From NCBI RefSeq assembly GCF_051020975.1, contig NC_135044.1, forward strand, positions 808,501 through 872,500: 64,000 bases of DNA. Reading direction: 5' to 3'. This DNA comes from Osmia lignaria lignaria. Its lineage: Eukaryota > Arthropoda > Insecta > Hymenoptera > Megachilidae. Positions 53,808 to 64,000 of the stretch are shown here, piece by piece. The notes under the pieces are model-generated. The model was not told where the DNA came from. It saw nothing but the letters and a program-made list of their open reading frames with translations, and did no database searches. The first letter of the stretch is position 1. Each line of letters starts with the position of its first letter. Made by a program: the position numbers and the translations under genes.

Positions 53808-56800
53808 ATAGTTAGACGTGTCTCGATTAAAATTAATTCCTTTTTCAAAAGATTTCTGAAAAGAAATTTACGGAGGTTCCATTCCTTCCTCTCGAAAGAC
53901 ATCTCTTGAATCAGGAATTCCCTTTAAGTTTGATTTTCATGTTTGCCCTCAACGAGCCGGCTCCTAACCGAGAAAAATCGCGCCGCGTACTCACGAAGGA
54001 CGCTCGAAGTAGTGGAAGTTGTGCGTATATGTATAGGTAGTAATGGCAGAATACTAACGGTGAGAAGAGAGAAGACGAGATTGTAATGGAAAGATCGACG
54101 TAGAGAGAACGATTGGGTGGATGGAGCGGAGAGGTAAGGGAGCGAGGGGGAACGGAGGAAATCGCGCGAAGGGGAAAACAACTCGGAACTCGTGTCGTAG
54201 CGGTACTCGTTTTCTTCTCGGCAGCGAAATTGAATAACCGCGATATACCGTGGGTAGTTCGTACTTGCATCTGACCAGCTTCGAATTTCTCTATTTCGAA
54301 CTGACCGGTTATCGTTCGAAACAAGGAAAAACGTGATCCAGGGAGAAATCAACGGCTCCTTCCTCCACCTATCGAATAAAAATCTCGTCGTCGTAAAAAA
54401 ACGATGAACAAGCAGTTTAAAAACAGAATGATATCCAACCGAGTTGGTTTTCAGTCCCGATTCGCATCGCATTACAATCGTACGCCTCTCCCGCACCTAC
54501 GGCTGTCATTACTTGAGCACGAAACTCGAGGGAAAAGGAAAAGGCTTTCCCCTCTCGACGTAACTCTTTACTCCTTAGCTCGGTGCTTGGTCACGTGCTG
54601 CGCAGAGCGGATGCGCTCCAATCAGAACGTCGTTGACCGTTCAATGCAACGGATCAAACCGATACGCGGTACTTCCGTTTTCATTTCACGAATAATTTGA
54701 ATTCATTCATCGACAAAATGCCAGTTAAATATCATTCAATTTAATGTCACATGTGTGTAATAAACTCTTTATCTATGTTAGATTCGATCTATTGTATCGA
54801 TCCTCCGATAGCGTTTGATATCATTATAATAGCCAATAGCCTGTCGTCGTTTTGTTAAATAGAAAACTATAAGATAATAGCGTTTCACGATACCGTTAAA
54901 AGCAACGCGAGGGGGATAACGCGGGTAGACGAAAGAAAACCGAGCAAAGTCGATATCGTCTGAAAGTATGTGGGTTCGAGGCAAACGAATACCGCTAGGT
55001 ACAAACAAGTACGAACTCGGTGCGTCTATTTTGCACCGTACTGCGCATCGTTTCTCCTCCTTGCACCTCCCTCCTGCCCGTTCATCCAACCATCCCCACG
55101 TCCCCCTCGTGCCCCACCACGATCGACCCTTTCTCATCCTGACAGAGGATAACTTTCATTCGAACTGGTTAAAACGTTACGGCATAACTTGAGACAAAGG
55201 GCTCGAGCAATGAAACTTGCTCCCATAACGTTCCATTCGAAATAGAGTTCCTTAACGTTATATCCTCGAGGAGTGGCGTTACGCTGCTTCCAAGTAACTG
55301 TCCCCCCCTCCCCCTCTGAATTTTAGAATAATTCAGGCTGCCTGCTAGCCTGGATTCTCTCGGTACCGCTATTAATTTGCTCGACGCCAGCAATATTTAA
55401 TGGAAACACCTTTCCGAGGGGACATTCTTCGTTAAAGTTTACAAACGATTACTTTCGAAAAAAGGGCTGACGGTCGTAATTAGGTGAATTGGTTGTCTAC
55501 CTCGCGTATCGCACAGCCACGAAATCGAAATTTTTCGACGATTGAACGATTTTATAGGGAATATCGATTAGCTGCAGTTTCGTGATTCGATGTCCCGTAA
55601 TTGTTTCCATACACCGCGTGTATCGCATATTGCGCATAATCGCGTGCAATTTACGTAGGGATTACGTGTAAGCAGAAGCAGAAAACCATAACCCGAATCG
55701 TAAATTATGAGGTCGCCAATGAAACGTCTTCTCCCCGTTTGGCACGTGTTACGTAATTAACGATCGATAAGTTTCTTGTTCCGCTCGACTGTTTTCAAAC
55801 GGACCCTTTAAAACAAGAAAATACCATTTTTGTGGTCACACTGGTTTTCCAGCCGAGGTGAAAGATAATTTTGGAAAAAAAGATTCCTACAACCGAGCTC
55901 ACCTTTTGCTCGATGCTTTCACGCAAGAACCCCCCCACACGGGACATCCACGACTCGCCGCAAAAGTGCTTTCAACCCTTTCTCGTTTTTCCCCCCTTCC
56001 TTCCTGTTGGCTTCCTTAGTTCGCGCTGAAGTTTCCGCTGGATTCTCATTAGATTACATTCAGTTTCAATTATTTACTTTCAGTTTAAATATTATAGTTT
56101 AAACGAGGAAATTCTGTAATCCTGTAAAGGCAACTGTCTGACTTACTATCGTCCCCGGTGCACTAGATCAGTATATTACATTATATCTAATGTAGATATA
56201 GTAATAATGATATTGTTATTAAATGTACATTGATCTGTAGGTAGGAATCCGATCTTCGGCTCGGATCAGATAACAGTTCGGTCAATTCTTGGAACGTTTA
56301 TCTCTCCCGGAAAGCGTCGCGACGCGTTACACCAAGTTCGGGCAGGACACTTTGTGAAACCGGGCTGTATTCGATTTTGAATTTTTCCCCGTTACCGTGT
56401 GGACGACGGGCGATAAGGGAAACCGAAAGGGACAGTGGAGCATGCAGCGTGTTTCAGATAAGGTTGAACGTGCACGGAAGAAGTTTAGAAATCGCCAGCC
56501 CGAGCGAAAACAGGCCGTCGAATTAAGTCCGAGCAACGAATGAATATGCATAAGACCGAATTATCAAGGTAATCGTAGAAACTGAGGCAGAAACGCGCGA
56601 GTAAAAGCTCCTATAAAAGAAACGTAGCCGAGCATGGAAGCGACTTTGGCAAACAAAAGGGTTAAAGGGACAGGTTTAATGTTTCGATACTCGAACCATT
56701 TTTATTTTTCTTCTCTTTTCTGCGCGTCCGTGCGCCACCACCGCTCCGCCACGGCATTGTAGACGTTCACCAGCTAGCCACGGTATTTCACGTGGATGTT

Positions 56801-57654
56801 CGCACAAAAGCGCACGGCTCATTATCATATCGGATTACGGTACTTGCACGCGCGTACATCTACTAAATTCCACGTATGCCATCGGGTATAATGTACCCTT
56901 CCTATCTACCATTAAATCAAACGCAAACTACCTCCTACCGATCGGTTGGACGGTTCATTTGGTATTTACCAACCGTGTATTCGTTTCGAAAATCCTACTT
57001 TTCGTTCGACCGTCTGTCAGAAACAATGGCGGACAACTTTTCCGACGATAGGATAAACCGGTGAAATATCTCGAGCGTGTCGAGTTGGAATTATATCTCA
57101 GAAGAAACGTGAGAGAAATAAGCGGGCGACAAATGTAAAATAAATCTGGTCCTACCGCTTAATATCCACCCGATTTTATTTGACCCCCGTACCCTTTGTA
57201 TCGGCCGAAGCTCGCACCTGTTCAGCACCGATCAAAAGCGGCCCGCCGCGTCGATTCCGTGAGAAAAAAAAAAGAAGTTGCCATTATTCGAGTAGTTGAG
57301 CAGCGGAGTAGTCGAGTAGCGGAATGGATTTTTCGTTTGGCGGTGTACGAGTTCATCGTCGAGGAAAAATCCCGGTGTATCTCGTACGTATATAGTACTT
57401 ACGTATGTATAAATGTATATAGCGAAGGACGTGTACGGGTTTAAGCAAGAGATATAGAGGGGCCCCAGTGACGGAGAGGAAACGAGGAATCGCGGAGGGC
57501 TAGGCTGGTTGATAGGCTGACAGGGAGGGTGGCGGAGGGAACGAAGAGAGGGGCAAAAGGACTCGGAACTCGTGTCGTAGCGGTACGACGTTCGGTCGGG
57601 TATCTCCGTATCGTGGGCCACACGCTCGGCCGGTGTCGGCTCGCATACGCGCTC
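53808..57654. other. Upstream region of the 57.6-kb promoter
   Basis: No gene supported. A 26-bp block at 54181-54206 recurs exactly at 57561-57586. Minus-strand frames of 190 and 194 codons over these blocks are stop-poor shadows that align with each other because of the shared DNA. Confidence 0.45.
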
Positions 57655-57687
57655 AGTCGTGCTCCGGCCTCGCTTCGATACGGACGT
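57651..57687 (+). promoter_or_regulatory. Inr + DPE core promoter
   Basis: TCAGTC at 57653-57658 matches the arthropod initiator TCAKTY and places A+1 at 57655. GGACGT at 57682-57687 lies exactly at +28 to +33 and matches the DPE consensus RGWYVT at all six positions. Correct sequence and exact spacing together define a TATA-less arthropod core promoter. There is no TATA box upstream. A 26-bp block shared with 54.18 kb lies 69-94 bp upstream of the start. Confidence 0.65.
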
Positions 57688-58354
57688 TGGCCAGGAGCTC
57701 AGTTGATAAAACGAACACACTGTTTTTCTTCTATTGTGTACGTGTGCGCGCGCGTCACACTGTGTACATCTATACAGAGACATACGTACGTACGTTCGTT
57801 CATCGTACAACCACACAGATACAACGCGTATCTTTCTTACTTTGTCCTTCGTCGATCATTTGGTCTATATCGTAAAATCTTTTTCTCCTAAAGAGACAGA
57901 AGTAAATTAGAGGAGTCTAAGGATACATTAGCGTACGAATACAGTATAAGAGTGGTTCCACCGAAACGTTATCTGTGACTGATATACGGACTGGTAGTGC
58001 GGTGGAAGTAGTGACGAAGGGACGCCGAGTCTAACGTGCTCCGATTAACTTCGTTCCGTTAGTCAGCCGAGTGTGTGGTATAGCTAAGAGTAGTGCCTGC
58101 GAGAGCAGGAAGGAAGAACAAAGAAGCGACGTCCTCTGCCAGTTGGTGGAAGCGGGGCTTGCGAACACTGTCCCCTCTGAGAAGACTCCTCTTCTCACCC
58201 CTTTCTCACTGGATTCTCATCCCGACCTTCTCTCGTCGTCTCTCTCCGTGTGCGTGTGTTTCTGCTCGCATACTCTCGCAATACTCTGCTGCTTCCATCG
58301 GCGCATCTTGCGGACCCGGGGACAGCGCGTACGAAAAGTTCATTTCGTCTCCAG
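57655..58354 (+). other. Probable non-coding first exon (5' UTR)
   Basis: It runs from the predicted start at 57655 to a consensus donor (CTCCAG|GTAAAG) after 58354. The 700 bp is CT- and CpG-rich and contains several short upstream ATG frames but no convincing protein. This is typical of long insect 5'-UTR exons ahead of large first introns. The coding exons would lie beyond 64 kb or remain unrecognised. A CRE sits 17 bp inside the intron. Confidence 0.45.
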
Positions 58355-58371
58355 GTAAAGCGATTTTCTAA

Positions 58372-58379
58372 TGACGTCA
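58372..58379. promoter_or_regulatory. CRE palindrome TGACGTCA
   Basis: Perfect CRE just after the first-exon donor, with a half-like site TGATGTCA at 58388-58395. Paired sites close to an active-looking promoter are more credible than the isolated ones at 7148 and 42519. Confidence 0.4.
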
Positions 58380-60980
58380 CGAAAGTGATGTCAAGTTGAG
58401 CAACCTCCGTACACGAACGTCATCTATCCGTTCCCGTACTTGCTTGCGATTCTATCCCCACCCCACGATCCCTTCCTTCTCCCCTTGCGTCGAGTGTCGC
58501 GCGTGACAATCTTGCGACAGGGCGACAGGAGAGTAGCGATATTAACACGACTATATGCGTATGACACAGCATCTATCATCGACGGATAACGTAATCCAGG
58601 GAAAAAACGTTTGATCGAAGATTTTTTGCGTGGGCGTTACTCGCGAGGATTGATGAACCGTAAGCTCGCTCCTTCGAGTGGCTCGAGACTCGTGCAGGGA
58701 ATCGTTCGAAAATTAGGGGGGAGGGGGGGCAGTACGTTTTGTTTGAGTTGTTGCGGTATTGTTGAACGGAATGTCGGAACGATGCGGGCGTAAGATTACG
58801 ATTGCACAATGATTCTTTTTTTTTTTCTTCCTCTTTTTCTTTATAAACAACGATTAAAACGGAGCAACATTTTCCAATGTTGCACGAGTTCGCTTCGACA
58901 TCGCTCGGCGAGCAACCGTTTCTTTATAATAATATTCCTTTTGTTTAGTAAAAATTATAAGACAGATTCGATTCGATTTCTCCTCTACTTGGTAGTAAAA
59001 GATCGTAAGAAACTGTTCGTTAACGTTTAATCTGTCTTCCATCTGGTGTTGTACCAACAGTTCGATATATCGTTACGGCATATCTAAATAGTCCACAGCC
59101 TTCGATTTATCACGTTCAGCGGCTGTTTAGAGAATGCCATTAAGTGGATTGCTTAGCCGCTATCGATTTTCTACACTTGATAGTAGTAACGCGCGATCTT
59201 GGCCAGTTCCTATCTTCATTTTTCAGCAGATCTTTAATCCATCGAATATAATTATTACTTGTAGTGTAAATAATTAGAAAAAAAAAATTCAAATACGTCG
59301 TGATAGAAAGGGGAGGAGTAAATTTTTTCTAAGCGATACCTTTTATTAGAGATGGGGTTCGACCGCGTCGAGGGATGCGATAATGTTTTCACGAGCGTTT
59401 TTAGGGCCGATGAGTCAGAATAACTGGAACCCTTATCGATTTAAATCTGAAGTATACCAGCTCAGATGTCTCCTCGAAATCTTATTCGTAGAGTACCGTA
59501 GAATTGATGAATCGAGTAACGCGTCGAAACAAGTGGAGAGTTAATGGAATTTCAGACGGTAGTTTCGATACGATTCTTGTCGCGCTGCTGCGGTTTTCTC
59601 TCCTCCCCCCCTTCATTCTTGCCCCCTTCCAAAGCACGTAACATATGCGCGCAGATTTACGAACAGAGCACATTCGAGCCAACCTATCGAGTTATTATCG
59701 CAGGAACCGCATTAACCCCGACTACTCGACCGGTAACAAGGACCATCGATACCATCGATACCACCAACGCGACATGGCAGTCCGAATCTGTTTCGCGTTA
59801 CATAGCTCCTCTTTCAAAATATTGATATACAAGCGAAAATGAATATGATCTTATGTCAACGCGTTCACAATTAAATAAGATGCCGAGGGTCAAACACTTC
59901 ATTTTTGGTACTTCCTGGACCAAAAGGCATTCGTAACTCAATACGTGAACGTAGAGTGTTGAAATATAGATAAGGGCCATGAAAGCCGGCCCGCCTGGGA
60001 TCAGGACTTCTGGTCATTGCCAGTAAGTCGTTTAAGAAAAGCTAAAGAAAGAACATCCAATAAAACATTATAGTTATCCTGCTTCCCGAAAACCAATACA
60101 AAAGCTGACCGATTAGAATTTTAAACAGCAAATTGTTGAAATACCGTGTAGAATCTATTTGGCGTTAGATAAAATGTCATTAGCCAATGATCGTTGTCTA
60201 GCCTGTTTACCAGAGTGAACGTTGTATCGAAGCCTTTAAGGTTCCTTTACGTGAACTACATTCTTCCGATCGGTTTGCGCGCCTTGTCTCCGCTTACATT
60301 CAAGGACGATTTAGACGTAACCGGTTGCTTTCTTGCGCATAATATTCCTAACGTAGTTTCAGCTTTAAAAAATTCCAGAATAAAGCGGCGCTGGTGGATA
60401 TTCTATCGAAGTAGACGTTCGCTTTATCGCGTAATCGACGGATTAATGTAACATTAGTGGCCTCCTTTCAGCGTAGCTAATCTGCATTTCTTCTACGTGT
60501 TATGTATCATCTCGTTGGACGCGCGTGTCTCTCACTCCAGACTTAAAATTCAACGACAGTATCGACTTAACTATTTACGACCCTGCCAAAGACAGTGTCT
60601 CGCGAATGTGCATCCTACACTCTTTTAAACACGAGTTACTTACCGTTTTAAATAACGTGTTGCTCATTGAGCGTTCGTTATCGATTCAACGAATCGTTGG
60701 AGATTCATTTGATTGGCTACCGAATGAAACGCGTGCAAACAGCGCGTACGTATCTTAAATGATTCGCGTCAGATACCGTCTTACAATTAAACGTATCGCG
60801 GAGAAGAATACAGACGTTAAAGTTGACTTGAAAATTCTACGACGAAAAGCTCGTAATTATTTACGTCCTTGGTAAAGAAGAGAGAGCATATTATAGCCAT
60901 AGTAGACACTTTCGTAGGACTAGTACGCGTACGCATCTGTTTGACTCGACTACTAGCGAGCACATGCAATCACCGTTTCT
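58380..60980. other. Probable first intron, nothing firmly supported
   Basis: Plus-strand frames at 60194-60451 and 60525-60758 have balanced compositions but start with non-ATG codons. The second is preceded by an acceptor-like CTCACTCCAG. Neither is recognised. Confidence 0.4.
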
Positions 60981-60988
60981 CTTTGTTG

Positions 60989-61030
60989 GCGCATGCGCGC
61001 GCGCATGCGCGTGCACGCGCGCATGCGCAT
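60989..61030. repeat. 42-bp alternating purine-pyrimidine (Z-DNA-prone) tract
   Basis: Every step from 60989 to 61030 alternates purine and pyrimidine, mostly GC with CA/TG and AT steps. It contains several overlapping GCATGC and GCGCGC palindromes. This is the best Z-DNA candidate in the window. Confidence 0.9.
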
Positions 61031-61031
61031 C

Positions 61032-62880
61032 GAGACGACGATCTGGACTCTAAACAAAGGTATTATCGCGCATACCAGATCTGCGTTGAATTACAAAGTG
61101 ACTTACGAAAGGGCATCCACTTTGCTTGGTATCTCTTGTAAGCGCTTGCAAAAGAAGAAGTCGAGAACAATGGGCTCGGGTCTCCTAATTAACGGTACGA
61201 AAAACCCGTTTCGACGGAATTCTATATAATCTCTCCTAGTTTGATAACTTCTTCGAACGATAACCCTTTAATCCACTTATTTCGCGTTACCGTTTCGACT
61301 GAGAAAAATATTTAGGAATCAATCCAGTATGTATTTTAGTCTCAACAGAGTTCACGTTTTAAACGTTTCCTTAGGCATCGTTATTGTGTCGCGCGAGAAT
61401 AATAATGCACTAGACAGATCGCGTCTTCTGATCATCGGAGCGAGTTTATATCGCACTTGACGAGAACGTTCGATAACAATTGACGACGATCGCGACCACT
61501 ACGCTTTGCATTTATTTTTGCGTACGATTAACGAGTGTCAGGATTGTTTTTCAACGAGCCGGTCATAGGGTTCCTTTTGTTTGCATACCGATACTCTTAT
61601 CGATTCCAGCTCCGATACTCGTGCGTGCATCGACGTACGCAACGTCTAGTGTCCCTTTAAACCTTATGTCATAGGGAATGATGATGTTTCGAAAAAAAAA
61701 AACAATAGTAAGTAGGTGGATAGATTTCGGAACGGTTCTTTACGATCGTAAGCAACGAGAACGAAGGTAAAAATGTATCGGCAACGAATTGATACTGATA
61801 CTACAAACGTAGAAACTACATTGTGGCGTGTTTGTTGGGATGTGTGCGCGGAGGAAGGAGAACCCGTTAGAAATTGTTGGATGCTACTCTTGCATGTCGC
61901 GAACGGGCGTACATGCTCGACTCGAGTCCGCCTGCAGTGGTGTGCCGTGGTTAGGTGTGCGCATGTGTATGCACGTATGAGCAGCAAGTATGCACGTCCG
62001 CCATAGACCCTTTCTCGTCGTCGAGAGTTACGAAGCTCGAGTAGTAAGCGCACCTCGAAAGAAGAACGACCACGACGGCCAGCGTGAAAGTAAAGAAAGT
62101 GGGCCGCTCAAAGTAGCGTTCAACCTAGTACCCACCATCTTTCCCTCCGTTCCTCCAATTCATTCAAGGCTCGCCTAATCGCGAATTATACGCTTTCCTC
62201 GATATCTTAAATTTGACAATTTTTCTCTCAACGTTTAGGACAGACGATTGTCGCTCAGAAACAGTATCGATCCACATTTCTCTATCAGAGCTCGGTAAAC
62301 TTAAATTAATACCTCTAATTTATATTATTGATCTATCGGGTCTGTTCGAGCATGTCTGGAAAGTTAGAATCATTCTGATGGTATAATATCGAGAAAAGTC
62401 GTTTCTCTCTTTTTTCCAAGTCGATCTCTTCTCTTCTCTTTTCCTTTCTCTGTCCCGCCGCCATTCGAGTGATAACCCGTACAAGCATCGGACAGAGCTT
62501 CCCATGGTCGCGTGAAAAATAACCCTATTAACCGTAATTGTCGCGAAACGTACACTTCCGTGACTGGCAAAAGACGACGCGACGTCCGAACGTAAGCTAG
62601 ATTCATATATTTTCAGCTCGATTCGAACACTACGCGACACGACACGGGTCCCGTTTTTCCTGTTGGTTGGCTGTCGTCATTGTGCTCAACCGAGAAGATA
62701 ATAATCGTAACATGGTCGACTCGAATAGCCGGCCTTGATAGCGCGGCGATTCTTTTATTGGCTACCGACAGGCTAAGAAGCGAACGATATTTACCGAGAG
62801 ACTCGGCATAATTGTTGTCTTATTTGGAATTTGAAAAGGCAAGGGGTATTTGATTAGTCGCGATGGATGTCGGGTTGCGG
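61032..62880. other. Non-coding stretch
   Basis: No supported gene or repeat. Frames are short and overlapping. Confidence 0.45.
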
Positions 62881-62882
62881 GG

Positions 62883-63119
62883 TTACGTACGCTCGTGGAA
62901 ATAAGCTACGTTGCACGGCTTATAAATATGCATAAGTACTCTGTCTGCGTTATCGAACACGGCGTGCCTTTGCTCGTTGAATTTTTGAAGGAAATACCCG
63001 AGAACATAAGGAAGTGCCGCTTTTAAAGGAACTTTGCGATTTATAATTTCGTTGTCACGGTTAACTACGTAAGTAACTACGTCAACAGATAAGACGCGTT
63101 CGTTTACGATGCGTTTCAT
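62883..63119 (-). CDS. Possible 78-aa small protein, unknown
   Basis: A minus-strand ATG at 63119 opens 78 codons (MKRIVNERVLSVDVVTYVVN...KPCNVAYFHERT). Composition is balanced, with hydrophobic and charged residues alternating as in a folded domain, and mixed codon third positions. No signal peptide, membrane span or known motif is present. There is no poly(A) signal nearby. It could be a relic exon or chance. Confidence 0.2.
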   Translation of the reverse strand: MKRIVNERVLSVDVVTYVVNRDNEIINRKVPLKAALPYVLGYFLQKFNEQRHAVFDNADRVLMHIYKPCNVAYFHERT

Positions 63120-64000
63120 TTCACGTTCGAATACATTTGTTTTCGCTGAGTATTTCGCCTTTCGACGATCTCATTGTCATTTTAAATAGCGATTAGAAGG
63201 AGAGAAGAATGAAGTGGAAGAAAATGTATCATGATCACGCGAAACGTTTTACCGTCCATTGTACCTGACCTCTTTGAATAAAATCGTCAAGCAATGGATT
63301 AGTTGGCACGGTTCCATCATCCGCTGGTTTCTCGAAACTCGCTGTTACGATGCTACTTAGAACATTTTCTTCCAATACACGTTGGATCTCGAATGTACTT
63401 TATATTTTATCACGTACTTGTAGCTCTAGTATACATTTTTCGCGAGATATCGGATTGGAAAATCAAGTAAAAGCGTTTTCAAATTAAAAATTACGCACTC
63501 TCTCCTGAGTTTCTTTCTTTTGTTATCCGAACACGGCGCATTGCAACACAATCCATCTACTTATTTCCAACTCGTACGACACACACCGTACACTAACGCG
63601 CGTATAATAGAACGACACGCACGTACAGTTTGCTGGAAAACTTACGTGCACGGAAAGAAAGCTTTATTCTTCTCCGTTTTTCGATTATCCGAGGCACGCT
63701 TCGCTCGAACAACACGCGTATTCCTTTACGATCTTCAAAACTCCCTATCGATTCTTTCTTTAGTCATACGCGCCTTTCTCCTAAGTCATTGCCGATTCAA
63801 TTGTTCCCGCTGGTGTCTCCTAACAATATAAATTTGCCTGTTGAAAAATAACCAACTAACATTCTCCGTACTTCTTTATTTACCTTTGTACCTTGGCTGC
63901 AACGTGTCGTAGACCTAGTTTTGTTTTTGTAACCGCAGTTACCCAGCGTTATCCACGTAAACGCTTACCGCCGCATACACACCGTGCACCCACACAGCTT
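63120..64000. other. Non-coding end of window
   Basis: No feature supported; likely intron or intergenic sequence. Confidence 0.45.

Noticed and set aside
53924..57816. Two minus-strand frames (190 and 194 codons) sharing a YRYDTSSE segment, looking like protein homology
   Set aside because: The similarity comes from the identical 26-bp DNA block and extends equally in another reading phase, so it is a DNA-level repeat, not shared coding sequence.
1..64000. tRNA, rRNA, CRISPR array, viral or retrotransposon coding remains
   Set aside because: I scanned for GGTTCGANTCC-type B boxes, rRNA-like blocks, regularly spaced repeats and transposase or reverse-transcriptase motifs in the open frames and found none I could support.

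Overview
This window looks like insect nuclear DNA, most probably from a hymenopteran (bee-like) genome. The evidence is one recognisable animal gene with very short introns (70 and 95 bp), CpG-rich sequence without CpG depletion broken by an AT-rich block, many purine-rich microsatellites, and several short non-autonomous DNA transposons. The lineage call is an inference, since no rRNA, mitochondrial or other diagnostic marker is present. The window is gene-poor and most of it reads as intergenic or long-intron DNA.

Layout. At 0-13 kb there is mainly non-coding sequence with a GC-rich patch at 2.0-3.1 kb (possible minus-strand first exon), a 120-bp inverted-repeat element at 4.7 kb and a TTAA-flanked piggyBac-type mini-element at 8.1 kb. 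At 13.16-13.23 kb on the plus strand there is a complete type III hammerhead ribozyme motif: all conserved core bases, three stems, a GUC cleavage site, and loops I and II that are complementary over 8 bp. A CTCF-like site lies about 65 bp upstream of it. At 14.5-15.08 kb on the minus strand is the one confidently identified protein gene, a three-exon monothiol glutaredoxin 5 (mitochondrial CGFS type, iron-sulfur cluster delivery). It may be divergently transcribed from plus-strand sequence starting near 15.2-15.5 kb.

The AT-rich block from about 15.4 to 24.5 kb holds no recognisable conventional gene but is not featureless. It has a diverged tandem duplication (15.5 and 16.2 kb), probable spliced non-coding exons (17.6-18.4 kb), a 23-bp tandem repeat, two short reading frames with membrane segments (18.4 and 20.3 kb, the second about 90 bp downstream of a TATA box), and a dispersed motif array (TTAGTGTTGCGA...CGCG, at least a dozen copies). 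A pair of perfect hairpins ending in a T-run sits inside the array at 20.96-21.03 kb. I read this as a long non-coding RNA locus; the function is unknown.

From 24.5 to 64 kb the sequence is mainly regulatory or intronic. It holds three copies of a pogo/Tigger-like MITE, two hAT-type MITEs with 8-bp target duplications, and a long-TIR MITE. There is a probable first coding exon at 28.48 kb and an unexplained 304-codon open frame at 38.5 kb. A textbook Inr+DPE core promoter with a 700-bp 5'-UTR exon lies at 57.66 kb. Long purine tracts, a 28-base G run and a 42-bp Z-DNA-prone tract are also present. The genes driven from 28 kb and 57.6 kb must have most of their exons outside the window or beyond recognition here.
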